Positions 1 to 10,975 of a stretch of DNA of 64,000 bases are shown piece after piece. Under the pieces are notes generated by a model. The model saw only the letters and a program-made list of their open reading frames with translations, ran no database searches and was not told where the DNA came from. The number at the start of each line of letters is the position of its first letter. Within the stretch, counting starts at the first letter, position 1. The position numbers and the translations under genes are program-made. This DNA comes from Larix kaempferi (lineage: Eukaryota > Streptophyta > Pinopsida > Pinales > Pinaceae), in contig BSBM01001138.1 of NCBI GenBank assembly GCA_027924585.1, positions 9,968,001-10,032,000 of the forward strand. The letters run 5' to 3'.

Positions 1-556
1 CATCAATCAAAAAGTGAAGAAGAATGCATTAAAGTGCATTAATTGTGCTAAAAGTATGTCAAGTGGTGCAAAAAGCCTAAAAAACTATGGAAAAGTGGGT
101 TTTCAGTTTAAAATAATCTAAAATGAGGAAAATGAGTAATCCCACATTTAGAAGAAAAGCTTAAGGCTCATTTCCCAATGCTATATAAGAAATGCATGGG
201 AGGCATGGTAGAGGGGAGATAATAAGAGCAAAGGCATGCTGAGGAGATTCTGAAGGAGGAAGAAGAGCTCAAATTCTTCAAAAGCAAGGGTGAAGGAAGG
301 AGAGCTTATGGCAATGGAGGAGGGATTCACACTAGGATTGCTGGTAATTATGTATCTTTCTCATTGTTTTAACATGAATTGATTCAAGTTTCTGCCATTT
401 GAGAGCTTTAATTATGCTTATCATATATGATTTTAATTCTCAAATGGTTTTAGATCTTAATGAATTTAGGATGAATGAATATAGATTTTAAGAAGCTTGT
501 GATAATCTTTTCATTTCTGACATATAAAATCACCATTTCTTATTAAAATAACATGT
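1..556. other. Non-coding stretch, possible old LTR or promoter
   Basis: I recognise no gene here. A TATA-like stretch (tatataag) lies at about 182-189, followed by purine-rich sequence, which resembles the inside of an LTR or a promoter. No partner LTR, primer site or target duplication could be found, so this is only a possibility. Confidence 0.3.
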
Positions 557-1153
557 TTAGAGTAGACACAACCCTACACTAATTGTTGTTATCACTATGT
601 CAATGTATTTGCCCAGAGTATTCCCAATCGCCCTGAGGTCTTCATCCCCCCAGCAATGAAGCGATAGATGGGGGAGCTTAACCCACATGAGAACATCATT
701 GGGGATATCATTTTCAGGGTCAAAGGATGTGTTCCATTGGTTTAAATACATTCCCCTTGGCCCCATAAAGTACAGGTCGTTACAGAATATCAGATCTTTG
801 TCCTCCTTGTGCTCAAACAGGAAGATGTAAAAACCCTTCCCACAGAAATTTTGTATTACTTCTCCTTTTATTAATGGCATCCAGTTCTTATTTAACCACG
901 GATCTATGGCCTTCGAGGACGACCATAAGCCAATGAAGTGTCTTATCAAACCTTTCTCAGAGAGCACGATTACCTTACTCTGCGTTGCAATCGAGGAGAG
1001 AGTGACCTCAGGAGCAACTACCAATTTTATAAACCTTGCTTCAAAGAAAGAGTCCTGCTTAGAACCTGCAGAAATAATTGCAGAGATAGCTTGCTTGAAA
1101 CGATCATCAAAAGAGACGACCCCCTCCGGAGAGGAGGCCGAGGCGGCCGCCAT
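557..1153 (-). pseudogene. LINE ORF1 N-terminal fragment with DUF4283 (LINE-A)
   Basis: This 198-codon minus-strand frame resembles the N-terminal half of plant LINE ORF1, the nucleic-acid-binding chaperone-like protein of L1 elements. It starts with an Ala/Ser-rich leader (MAAASASSPEG). A DUF4283-type core follows, with FYIFLFEHKEDKD, YFMGPRGMYLNQW and WVKLPHLSLHCW at roughly residues 105-165, and it breaks off just after the conserved GNTLGKYID. The last dozen codons look like flanking DNA read through to a chance stop. There is no zinc knuckle and no ORF2. The start at 1153 sits in a short GC-rich 5' leader (about 1080-1200). LINE copies normally lose their 5' end, so a copy keeping only the 5' end is odd: it may be internally deleted or recombined. 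It diverges clearly from the ORF1 of LINE-C and LINE-D. Confidence 0.75.
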
Positions 1154-1205
1154 GAGAGTGCAGAAGCAAACCCTAGCAGAGAGCGCAAGAGCGGAAAATT
1201 TCTAA

Positions 1206-2239
1206 TTGAACTTCGCAATTAATACTTATTTTAACTTAATTAATGTTTTTTATATTAATTAGTAATTGATAATGTATAATTAATTTTTAATAATGTAATA
1301 GTAAGGTAGGTATAGTTAAGGTAATCTTAATTACATAAGGGTCACTTTAACCAATGAGCATTTGGTAAAGTGATTTTTGAACCCAGTGAAAAAATACTTG
1401 GTGAAATGAGGATTGCATATGTTATTAATGCCACGTGTTAAAGTGATGGCATGGACCGTGATTAGTTGTCCCATAGTAAAATGATCAAATAACTTTTTTT
1501 TAGTTATGTCATTAAGATTTTCGAACCCTTGTGTGCGTATAAACTATCATTGCAAGTATGCGATGGATTGCTTTAATAAATACTTATAGATATCAACGAT
1601 CTATCTTCTGAACTATTTCATTACCATCCGATATTTGACAATGGTGAGAAATCATTATAAAATAATTTGATAACGGTGATAACTCATCATAAATTCATTC
1701 TTGTGATTTCCTTTGGAACTAATCATTCCAATGTGAGAAATATTATGTTCACTAGAAGCAATTAATAAAACACTTCAAGGTTTCCCATAACTAGATGGAC
1801 ATAATAAGGGAAAAAAACACCTCAAAAGTGAGTCGGGTACATGGATATGTTATGCGCAAGTGGTTAATCAAATTGAAACTTTGGATATCAAGGAACAATA
1901 GGTAAATTTATTTTTGTATTGGTTGAAATAGATAGGATGTCTATATGTTGGACCCAATCACTGTGTTATTCGCAACACAAAAGGTGCATCAATTTAAAGA
2001 GCTTATGGGTGGCGGGAGGGACCATTGATATTGTAATACGATGACATTATCATCTATTATATAAATGAAAATGAACGTGAGGACATTTTCACTCAATATT
2101 CCAATGCTCGAGGGAAGATAAATATATGGCAAGTTGTCAAAATGCTCATTTTTCTAGAAAGAGATTCATCTCTTGGGGCATATTATTTTACTAGATGGGA
2201 TCTCTAAATAACTAGAGAAGATTAAGGACATAGGATTAG
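1206..2239. other. Unrecognised AT-rich stretch
   Basis: There is no supported gene. The stretch is AT-rich with short frames only. Its position just upstream of the gypsy remnant means part of it may be the decayed 5' half of that element's pol gene, but I cannot align any motif. Confidence 0.4.
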
Positions 2240-2910
2240 GCAATGTCAAAGCATACTTGTGAGGTGTGCAATCCTGTTAGTTGGATATTATCACAGGCTT
2301 TTAGAGGGAGTATCTAGAATTGCAAACTTGGTAACCTTCTTGTAGAAGAAGGGAATTAATTTTGATTGCAACATCAAGTGCAAAGTGACATTTTCAAAAT
2401 TGAAGAGAGTGTGAACTAATACACGGATCATAATAGTGTCAAATATGGATAAGGACTATGTGGTATACATGGGTGCCTCATTTGGAAGATTAGGCATAAT
2501 GATGTGAGATGATAGGGTGATAGTCAAATTATGTTATGCATGATCTCAAGATGGTTGTGGTTTTGACGACCTTGAAGCTTTTGACTTAGTTGGATAAAGT
2601 TTCAAGATTTTGGCTAATTGCCAAAGTTTGTAGTACATTTTCATGTAGAGGAATCTAGAATAAAGAAAAAGGCATTGGAGTGAGTTTTTAAGTGAGTACC
2701 AATTCATTGTTTTCTACACCAAGGTAAGGGAAAACATAGTTGGAGATGATTTTAGAAGGATACTAAGGTTGAATTAAGGATACAAATTCCAGGGAAATTT
2801 ATTAGGGATAATTGGTATCTAGATGTTAGATCAATACTAGATAGTGGGGAAGCACTAGGTCCTAAATTTGAAGGATATACTCTTGAAGTGAATGAATGCC
2901 CATTTCATTA
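2240..2910 (+). pseudogene. Degenerate Ty3/gypsy pol: RT thumb and RNase H
   Basis: Reading the plus strand across several stops and frame changes gives the order expected at the RT-to-RNase H junction of Ty3/gypsy pol. GYYHRLLEGVSRIA is like the family's GYYRRFI.GFS.IA. Next comes KKGINFDCN, then MDKDYVVYMGASFGRLGI, like the start of gypsy RNase H but with the catalytic Asp of TDAS replaced by Gly. Further on are YIFM*RNLE and HWSEFLSEYQFIVFY, like the YIFTQK.LN.RQRRW.E.L.DY segment. A tail resembling the post-RNase H linker (WYLDVRSILDSGEALG) ends near 2910. The RNase H looks more like chromovirus types than the Tat-like fragment at 10599-11413, so the two are probably separate elements. 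No LTR was found. Confidence 0.75.
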
Positions 2911-2939
2911 AATTTGGTTTAATAACTTGGAATATAGAC

Positions 2940-3140
2940 TACCAATGTGTGAATATCACAATTGAAAGTGTGAATACTAGGTTCCCAAAGTGTAAATATC
3001 ATGTTCTCAATGTGTAAAAAAGTGTAAAATTAGATTCCAAAATAATGAATATTGGATCCAAAAGTGTGAAAATCATATTCCAAAAGCATGAATATGAGAT
3101 CCAAAGGTGTGAAAATCGTATTCCCCAAGTTTATGCAAGT
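2940..3140. repeat. Degenerate short tandem repeat, unit about 28-30 bp
   Basis: About seven imperfect units built on the pattern aagtgtgaatat followed by a purine-rich ggttcc or gatcc part follow one another. Examples start near 2947, 2969, 2992, 3044, 3068 and 3098. Units differ by several bases, so the array is old. Confidence 0.6.
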
Positions 3141-3653
3141 ATGAATTTTGGATTTGAAAGTGTTAATCTTGAGTTATATAGTGGTAGCTATAGGAATTGA
3201 CCTCATGATATGTAATGGACACCATTTGACCAAGATTGTAGTTGTTGATTCTCCCATAGACCAAAAAAAAGATGTCATTGAATCTAAAAATGTGGTATTT
3301 GATTACCATAGTGTCAATATTGTTTTTCATTCATAGAAAAACAAAGACCAATGTAGTCATTGCATTGAAAAATTACACATTTCCATTAATTGAAAGTATA
3401 GTATAATAAGGATGTTCTTTGGCCCAATATGAACACATCATATACATACATAGAAAACGAGGACTACAAGGTAGTGCTTTCTACAATACTTTTCACCTTA
3501 TCTACAAACATTATAACAATATTAGTATAGAAACATTCACAAAACCCACATCCTAGGTGAGCATAGAAAAGAACATTCAACCTTCAATAATTTTAAAAAC
3601 AACAATACATAAAGACTATCAACAACTCATTTTGGAGTTATGCCCATATGATG
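3141..3653. other. No recognisable gene
   Basis: The short frame at 3148-3336 has no recognisable domain and begins inside the degenerate repeat. The segment would be the 3' flank of LINE-B, but no duplication of its last 20 bases is found at the other end of that LINE. Confidence 0.4.
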
Positions 3654-3840
3654 TTTTTTTTCCCGCGAAAAAAAGCATACTATTGTTATTCAATACTGAA
3701 TCAATAAGTACATGATATCAACATTCAAATGTTGTCTTCCCAAAATCATCCCTCGATCATAAAGTTCAGATAATCCCCCCCAAAAAACAAAAATAGAATA
3801 ATTACAACATCCTTAAGCCAAATAGGAGATCCTAGAGTAA

Positions 3841-6377
3841 TTAGTCCAGAAAATACATAGTGCCTGAGTCTATCAGCTGTTTCTCACAATATTCATCCCA
3901 CTGTAAATAGCCATCCTCACCCTCCAACGCCATTTTGACAGCTGATCAGCCTGAGAGTTAAATTCTCTGTGTATATGTTCCAAGGTCAAAGAACTGAAAG
4001 ATCTAAGTTCACACTTAATTCTGTTGCATCAGTTAACCAAATTTAGTACCTTCAGATCAAATGCACCCCTCGCCCATTTTATAGTAACTCTAGAATCGCC
4101 AAAGATCTTTACCTTCACCAGTCCAAAGAGATTAGCCACACGTGTGACACACCATAATGCCAATAATTCCACCTTCATATTTGTTCCTTTGCCACATTTC
4201 AGACGAAGAGTGAAAAAGTGATCCATATTGAGGAAAATAACCCCCCCTGCTCCACAGTTCCCCATCTTCGCTGCCCCATCAAATAATAGAGCAGGATCAT
4301 TTATAATAAGATGAAAATTCCCAATATTACGCAGAACAAGATGTTCCTTATCATTCTGAGATTTTAAATAGTGACACAATGCAGAATTATAAGCACAATC
4401 CAGACTTGGATGGAGGTCCTCAAAGGTTGCCTTATTCCTCACCCACCAAACAGACCAACATATAAAGACAGGAAGAGTGGAATGTGTTTTGCAGTTTTTT
4501 ATCCATAAATTCAGACAGGTTTCCACATTACTACCACCACCCCACTTCACTGTTATGTCCAATATTTGATAAAATTTCTCCCACAAACTCATCGTGAAGG
4601 AACATTTCGAGAAAAGATGAAATGCAGATTCAGAACAACACTTACAAAGTATGCACTGACTTGGACCCATCCATCCAATAATAGAAAGATTATCCCAATT
4701 TTTTAAACGATCCTGTAGCACAAACCATATAAAGCATTTGAGTTTAAGTGGGATATGCTAATGCCAAATTACCTTATACCACCAGTGATTGGGGAATATG
4801 CATCTCCGCTTGATAATACAACTGTAAGCAGTACTAGAAGTCACCCTGCCCGTAGTATCATTCCCAGCCCATACCACCGCATCCTCCTCAAAGCACAATC
4901 GGACGCCCGCAACATTTAATGATTGAAGATAGGTATCCCATTCACAAGCTACATTACGGGGCAAATGTAGATCCTCGACATTATACCAGTATCCAGTCAG
5001 ACTATCTTTTATGATAGTATTCAGTGTGATCAACCCTGTGTCCCTTAATATATATCATAAATCATATGATAATTTATATGCATCTTTTAGTCCCAGAATG
5101 CGATCAACACCTATAGCCACTTCACTCTCATTCCCAACTTTCCAGCACAATTCAACAGCAAGCCAACAATATACCTTTAAAAAGCCATTCCATATAGGGG
5201 AGACCCCTCTCACCTTCTTTCTGGGCTTCCTCAAGCAGTAAGAAATATTTGATTTTGTATATTTCTGATGAATTACCTTAGACGAGAGTGAGTTGCCAAA
5301 TATAGCCCTCCACAAACTTTTTAACCGAAGTGCTTCACTAAAAACTGATAAGTCCTTTATCCCCCATCCCCCAGATATGAAAGGTAAAGAAATCCTTTCC
5401 CATCCGATCATAGACAAAATGGATTTTTTCAAACCACCAGTCCATAAGAAGTTAAATAAAATTCTTCTTAAAGAGTTGATCACTGAACAAGGCACCGGTA
5501 GTAATGAGAACCAGTAAATTGGGGTTCCAAAAAGCATAGACTTGACCAATGTAAGTTTACCCCCAATAGACAACAAATGGTATGTCCAGTGGGATATCCT
5601 AGATTCAAACTTTTTTATCAGCCATTGCCAATCTTTAATAAGATAGCCATTCGGCTTGAGATGAAAGCTGAGATACGTGAAACCCTCAGCAATCTTACAA
5701 CACTTATATGGCAATAGAGTTTGGATATCCTGCAATTTGTCCTCCCCAACAAGATTTTCATAAAGACATGACTTTTTCAAGTTGACCCGCATACCTGATG
5801 CTTTACAAAATAGGTCAATAATGCCCTGATACAACCTCCATTCATTCACTGAATCACTACCAACAATTAATACATCATCCACAAATAGAACATGTGAGAG
5901 ATATAAGTCCTTGGAAATTTTCAAACCTTTAATCTTACCTTCCTGTTTAGCTTGTATGATAAGCCGACTCAACCCTTTGATTACCAATAGAAATAATAAA
6001 GGAGACATAGAAAAGCCCTGTCGGATTCCTCTAGAACAACTGAAAAAAGATGCGGGAGCACCATTTACAAGTACAAAAATAGTCATAGTATTCATACAGG
6101 CCATGATCCAATTAATAGCAAGAGCCGCAACTCCAATTTGTATCAAAACAATCCTTAGAAAATCCCAACTGACTCTGTCATATGCCTTCTCTAAATCCAT
6201 TTTAAGTAGAATTGCTTTCTACTTCTTGCACTTAATAGTATGAAGTAATTCTTGTGTTATACCAACAACATCATGGATTTGACGATCTTGTAAAAATCCA
6301 AATTGTTCAGGTGAAATATATTTCGAAAAAACAGGCTTGAGACATCTAACAATAATCTTTGAAACAATCTTATATGC
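3841..6377 (-). pseudogene. LINE-B ORF2, 3' part: RT palm to RNase H
   Basis: Contains RT motif A (DLEKAYDRVSWDFL, near 6200), motif B (CSRGIRQG, followed by FSMSP where the family has DPLSP) and motif C (FVDDVLIVG, both catalytic Asp kept). After RT comes the zf-RVT region (about 5030-4520) with CILCKCCSESAFHLF. The RNase H has LLFDGAAKMGNCGAGGV, KVELLAL and FGDSRVTIKWA, so Asp, Glu and Asp of the active site are visible. It continues after a TGA at about 4029 to HIHREFNSQADQLSK. A lost A near 3935 shifts the frame, and the natural stop is probably the TAA at 3841-3843. Stops also lie at 5055 and 4758. The protein would nick target DNA and prime reverse transcription there, but this copy is dead. 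Confidence 0.85.
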
Positions 6378-6381
6378 AAGG
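6378..6381. repeat. Target duplication aagg, left copy (right copy 8736-8739)
   Basis: Identical 4-bp flanks surround the foldback element. They are confirmed by the LINE-B reading frame, which needs only one copy. Confidence 0.75.
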
Positions 6382-6453
6382 AACCACTTATACTATGAAA
6401 CGAGAACTATATACTAAGAACGAGAACTCTAGCCATAAAAACTCACATTTTTG

Positions 6454-6575
6454 CATAAAAAACACCGAAAACAACCCCCAAATCAAAAAGTGTCGATGCC
6501 AGTATCATGTTTTCATAAAAAACACCAAAAACAACCCCCAAATCGAAAAGTGTTGATACTAGTATCAACGTTTTT
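6454..6575. repeat. Two tandem units of about 61 bp in the foldback left arm
   Basis: Two adjacent copies share cataaaaaacacc.aaaacaa, a short C-run, aaatc.aaaagtgt.gat and then .ccagtatca or .ctagtatca, starting near 6454 and 6515. The right arm shows only one counterpart, near 8625-8655. Confidence 0.7.
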
Positions 6576-7251
6576 TTTTTTTCTGGGTTAAAAATATAGC
6601 CATGGCTTAAAAATCTCATACGGTTGTTTACGAAAACCTTGAAATCAACCCCTAAATTGAAATTTTTTGTTTTCAACAAATAAATTCCTAACCTAAACCC
6701 TCAACAAACTATTACAAAAGTTAAAAAAAAAATTATAATGCGCCTCTCCTACCTTAACCCCCCTAACAAACTATTAATAATTTTTTTAAAAATTTACATT
6801 TAAAAAAATAATTACATATTTGACCCTAACCCCCCAACAAACCATTAATAAATGTTTGAAAAAATTACATTTTAAAAAACAAAGTACATTTCCTAATTCC
6901 CTAGCCCCCTACGTTACCCCCTACCTTAACCGCCCAAAAATTACATTTTCTAATGCCCTACCCAGTGCGTTAACCCCTCAATGTTACCCCATTGCCCCTC
7001 ACACATTGTTTTAACTAAAAAAAATTAAAACCCAACTTAAAAAAATTAAACAATTAAAATAAAAACTTAAACTTAAAAAATAAAAAATAAAACCTAAACT
7101 TTACCCAAAAAAAAACAAAAAATGAACTAGACTTCAGAAAAAAAACAAATTAAAAATTAAAAAAAAAAACTATACAAAAAAAAATTAAAAAACAAATTAA
7201 AAATTAAAAGAAAAACTTTATAAAAAAAAATTAAAAATTAAAAAAAAAAAA

Positions 7252-7326
7252 TGACGGGCGGATGTTGGCTCCAACCCCTTGGGCCCCTATGGGCGCCCAA
7301 GGGGGCGACGCAAGCATCCGCCCGTC
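7252..7326. repeat. GC-rich palindrome inside the foldback left arm
   Basis: A 75-bp GC-rich island lies between A-rich tracts. It starts with gacgggcggatg and ends with its exact inverse catccgcccgtc. An inner cccctatgggcgcccaag block closely resembles part of the central palindrome at 7512-7614. It has no mirror copy in the right arm, so it looks like a separate small palindromic insertion. Confidence 0.7.
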
Positions 7327-7511
7327 CAAAAATATAAATTAAAAATTAAAAAAAAAACTTTAAAAAAAAATTAAAAATTAAAAAAAAACTAAACTTTACA
7401 AACAAAAAAAAATCAAAATCAAACAAAACAAAAATTTAAAACAAAAATTTAAAAATTAAAAAAAAAAAATTAAAAAAAAAAAATTAAAAATACAAAAAAA
7501 AACACAAAAAT

Positions 7512-7614
7512 TGCCCCCCCCATGGGCGCCCAAAGGGCCGCCCCGCGGGGGAGGCTCGATGCCCGGCATCGAGCCTCCCCCGCGGGTCGGCCCTTTGGGC
7601 GCCCATGGGGGGGG
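7512..7614. repeat. Central GC-rich palindrome of the foldback element
   Basis: Two arms of about 50 bp meet at 7564. Outer parts read ccccccccatgggcgccc and gggcgcccatgggggggg; inner parts read ctcgatgcc and ggcatcgag. Pairing is close to perfect. The island is strongly GC-rich and lies between long A-tracts (left) and T-tracts (right). Confidence 0.85.
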
Positions 7615-8739
7615 CGATTTTTGTTTTTTTTTTTTATTTTTTTTTATTTTTTTTGTTTAATTTTAAAATTTTTGTTTTAAAGTTTTGTTTTTTTTAATTT
7701 TGATTTTGAATTTTTTTTTTTTTGGTAAAGTTTGGTTTTTTTTTTTAATTTTTAATTTTTTTTGAAAGTTTTTTTTAAATTTTAAATTTGTTATTTAATT
7801 TATTTTTTTAAAGTTTTTTTTTTTTAATTTGTAAAGTCTAGTCTGTGTTTTGGTTTTTTTTTGTAAAGTTTAGGTTTTATTTTTTATTTTTTAAGTTTAG
7901 GTTTTTTTTTTAATTTTTTAATTTTTTAAAGTTGGGTTTTAAATTATTTTTAGTTAAAACGATGTGTGAGGGGTAATGGGGTAGTGGGTAAGGTATTAAG
8001 AAATGTAATTTTCGGGTGGCTAAGGTAGGGGGTAATGTAGGGGGCTAGAGCATTAGGAAATGTACTTTGTATTTTTAAATGTTTATTAATGGTTGGTTGA
8101 GGGTTAGGGTAGGATATGTAATTATTTTTTTAAATGTAATTTTTAAAAAAAATTATTAATATTTTGTTAGGGGGTTAGGGTAGAAGGGACGCATTATACT
8201 TATTTTTTTAACTTTTGTAATAGTTTATGGGGGAGTAGGGATAAGGTTAGGGTAGAAAGGGGCAATGTAATTTTTTAAAATATTTTTTTTTTTAAATTTT
8301 AATAATAATTGGTTAGGTGGTTAAATATTATGAAAAATAATATGAAATAGTATCATTTTTATACAAAATGACTAAAAATCTGTTAAAAATGGGTTTAAAT
8401 GTCTTCTTTTTCTCGATTTGTTTACTATTTTTTCCATAAAAATATATTATTTATGATTAAATTTTAAAGATAAATTTCGAAAATCTATGTGTTTTTCATT
8501 ATAGCTAGCTTCTAAATGTATGTTTTTTGTTAAATTTCTAAAAAACACACTTGAAAATAGAAATTAAAAATACTTTACAATAAAGATGTGTCAAAGGCCC
8601 AAAAAAATGCCTCAAAATGAAAATGTGTGATACTGGCATCAACCCTTTTTGAAACGGAGGTAAAAACAGCTACTAAAATTAGGAGAGAGAAAAACGAGAA
8701 CTGTGTCGAGTTCTCGTTTCATAGTATAAGTGGTTAAGG

Positions 8740-10316
8740 TTGCATAATGCAATAGGTCTGAAGTCCCCAAAAGTATTAGGGTCATTAAATTTTGGAATAA
8801 GAGTGATAAATGTTGAATTTAAGGCACCTGAGATGTAGCCCTGCTTCTTGGTATACTCCACCATCCTCAAAATGTCATCTCCCATGCTATCAAAGAACTG
8901 CAGAAAAAGCTCAACTGTCCAGCCATCAGGCCCTAGACTCTTCTCCTTGGAAAATAATTTAAGAGTCCTTTCCACTTCCTCCAAGGTAACCTCCATGCAC
9001 AACTCCACAACATCCTCAACATCAAAAAATTTAGGGTAAAGTCTTGCCACCTGAAGTTGTGATAATAAGTCACAGCCTTTATCATCAGTGTAGATACTAC
9101 TAAAATGTTTCTTTGCCAAATTATGAAGATCCTTCTCACTTGCGACCACATTCCCCACCTCATCGGACATTTTCCAAATAGTATTGTTGTTTCTCCAGGC
9201 CGAAGCATATGTATGAAAGAATCTTGTATTCTTATCACCAAAATTCACCCACAGTGCCCGACTTTTCAGGCACCACTCCTTCTCCTCTTTTAAATATATA
9301 CTTTCTTTCTCAGCTTTCAATTTCTTAAGAAGCTCAAAACCATTATTGTCTAATGGGGCCTCCAAATTATATGAACATAGAAACTGCAGCTGAGTTTCCA
9401 CATCCATCAAAGTATGCCTGTCCAACTGTTTCCTTTGATGTATCTACTTTGTAACTTTCCCTTTCAGCTCCTCCAACTTCGAACAAAATAGATCCATAGG
9501 ATTTAAATCATCATCAACATTAGAATTTAACCAGGCATCCTTGACAAAATATACAAATTCTTTATTCTACAGCCAAGAACTCTCAAATTTAAAAGGGTAA
9601 TTATGCTGGAGAGCACAATCATCCAATTGCAAAAAGACAGGCCAGTGTTCCGAAATCTTATTCTTGCCAACCCAGGATCTGTACCGCTTGCAAGACTACA
9701 GAAAGGGTGCTTTAACAAGAAATTTATCTAATCTTTTAAGAATGCCTTCATGACCTCCTCTGCCATTGGACCAAGTCGGAGTGAAGGCACCTGTGTAGAT
9801 ATCAATCAAGTCATTATTAACTAGAAACTCAGAAAAGAAATTCACCAATACATCCATCCTTGCATTGGACCCCCAAATTTCCTATGCCAACCTAGTGAAA
9901 TTTAAGTCGCCAACCACAATAATGTTATCCTTATTCATAATACCAGAAGATTGCAAATCAATCCAGAAATGCTCTCTATCCTTATAGGGAGCATAACAGT
10001 TTAAAATAGAGAAATGTTGATTATCATATCTACAAAAACCATCCATCAGTATACCCCAGGAGGTTTTATACACCGAGAAGGAATAGTATCTAGGATCTCA
10101 GGCCACCAACAAACCACCCGACAGCCCATTCGAACTAACAGTTGATACTTCCCAGCCACTAAGTATACCAACAATTTTGGTAATCGTAGTCACATCATCG
10201 CACATAGTTTCCTGTAAAAGAAGAATACCTGGGCGAGTAGTAGTCATTAGGTTTGTAAGGGCCCTAACTCGCACAACCCTTCCCAAAGCCCTAATGTTCA
10301 GGGAACAAATTGACAT
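8740..10316 (-). pseudogene. LINE-B ORF2, 5' part: endonuclease and RT N-terminus
   Basis: ORF2 begins at the ATG at 10316 (MSICSLNIRALGRVVR), which overlaps the ORF1 stop as TAATG. The endonuclease (APE type) shows LLLQETM with its catalytic Glu, ILNCYAP, and VVGDLN (family GDFN). A C-terminal SEHWPVFLQLD lies near 9655-9625 in a frame different from the longest frame there. After a linker the segment ending near 8740 holds the RT N-terminus: WVNFGDKNTRFFH, SLGPDGW, FITLIPKFNDP and FRPIALCNL, where the foldback insertion cuts it. Stops at about 10098 and 9882 and at least one frameshift near 9500 break the frame. Confidence 0.82.
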
Positions 10317-10592
10317 TAAGGAACATTGTCAGAGGGGGAAACAACTCTAAGGCCCCCAGAAAGATCATAATTACCAACATCCCTCTCCACCAAGTCAATC
10401 CTCTTAGAAATAGGAATATGCCCCTGTTCTACTCCACCCCCCAGGTCTGCCACCTTCCTACCATTCTTCCTAGCTCGCCTAGTAGTTACATTTTGGAATC
10501 TAACAGGGCTGGAAGCGGTTGCACCGGTTGAATGTGAAATCCCATCATTAAAGTTATCCATACAACCTTTACCCGATACATCTGCTTTGGAA
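10316..10592 (-). pseudogene. LINE-B ORF1, C-terminal remnant
   Basis: The last 80-90 codons of ORF1, read from about 10592 (SKADVSGKGCMDNF) to the TAA at 10318-10316. The segment is hydrophilic and rich in Arg and Lys (RRARKNGRK), as expected for a LINE ORF1 tail. The stop shares one base with the ORF2 start (TAATG), which supports the call. The upstream DUF4283 and zinc-knuckle part is missing. Confidence 0.65.
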
Positions 10593-10598
10593 GAAATA

Positions 10599-10907
10599 CT
10601 ACTTCATTTAGAACATCTTGATGAATAGCGTCGAGACGCGCTTATTGAAAATAAAGCACATAAGAGATGAGTCAAAAGTCAATATGACAAATATGTTCGA
10701 CCTAGGGTTTTTTTTGAAGGAGACATTGTCTTGGTTTATGACCAAGGCAAAGATACTTTAGGATTAGGCAAGTTTAAATCTATGTGGCTCAGACCTTTTA
10801 TAGTCTCCAAAGTCTTCAAGAAAGGTGCATATGAGTTGGTTGATTATGACGGGAACAAGCTGCTTGAGCCTAGAAATGGGCTCTACTTGAAGAAGTATTA
10901 TGCTTAG
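10599..10907 (+). pseudogene. Ty3/gypsy integrase C-terminal fragment
   Basis: This frame runs with two in-frame stops (TAG at 10626-10628, TGA at 10668-10670) to the TAG at 10905-10907. It shows the end of a gypsy integrase: HLDE*RRDALIENKAHKR, YDKYVRPRVFFEGDIVLVYD, then WLRPFIVSKVFKKGAYEL and VDYDGNKLLEPRNG. This is the small SH3-like DNA-binding domain with the GPF.V..V...GAY.L signature. The catalytic core is absent because LINE-B begins directly at its left edge. Its neighbours downstream (second RNase H, antisense PMD) point to a Tat-type element. Confidence 0.82.
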
Positions 10908-10975
10908 CTCATATGCTTTTTCTTGTAAATAACTGTACAATAGTGTAGAGTTTTATTTTTCTTGTTTCTCATGCA

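Larger units (their letters stand above)
6382..8735. mobile_element. 2.35-kb foldback (long inverted repeat) element in LINE-B
   Basis: The two ends are perfect inverted copies over about 26 bp: left end aaccacttatactatgaaac, continuing gagaact; right end its reverse complement. The 4-bp flank aagg is present on both sides (6378-6381 and 8736-8739). Removing the insert plus one aagg restores the LINE-B RT frame, which proves the boundaries. The inverted symmetry runs through the whole element. For example, the ctagccccctacgttacccc region at about 6901 mirrors ggggtaatg...gggggctag at about 8029, and the mirror axis falls at 7564, close to the geometric centre at 7558. There is no coding capacity. 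Most of it is A-runs on the left and T-runs on the right. The left arm carries roughly 150 bp with no counterpart, including the GC-rich palindrome at 7252-7326. The family is unassigned; a 4-bp duplication does not fit hAT, Mutator or CACTA. Confidence 0.88.
3654..10592 (-). mobile_element. LINE-B, 5'-truncated L1-type LINE split by a foldback element
   Basis: A minus-strand non-LTR retrotransposon. From its 5' side (high coordinates) it contains the ORF1 C-terminus (10592-10316), ORF2 endonuclease (10316 to about 9600), reverse transcriptase, zinc-finger region and RNase H (to 3841), a short 3' UTR, and an A-tail seen as a T-run at 3654-3661. The 5' end is lost inside ORF1 at about 10592. 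ORF2 is interrupted at 6378-8739 by the foldback element; removing that element and one copy of its aagg duplication rejoins the frame within the RT motif FRPIALCN. I found no target duplication at its ends. It lacks the third ORF of LINE-C and LINE-D and belongs to another subfamily. Confidence 0.88.

Noticed and set aside
557-1205. Overlapping plus-strand frames at 906-1222
   Set aside because: They are antisense to the DUF4283 fragment and have no recognisable domain.
3654-10592. Idea that the gypsy pieces left (2240-2910) and right (10599-11413) of LINE-B are one element split by it
   Set aside because: The orientation fits, but the left RNase H looks chromovirus-like, the right part Tat-like, the integrase core is missing and LINE-B has no target duplication joining them.
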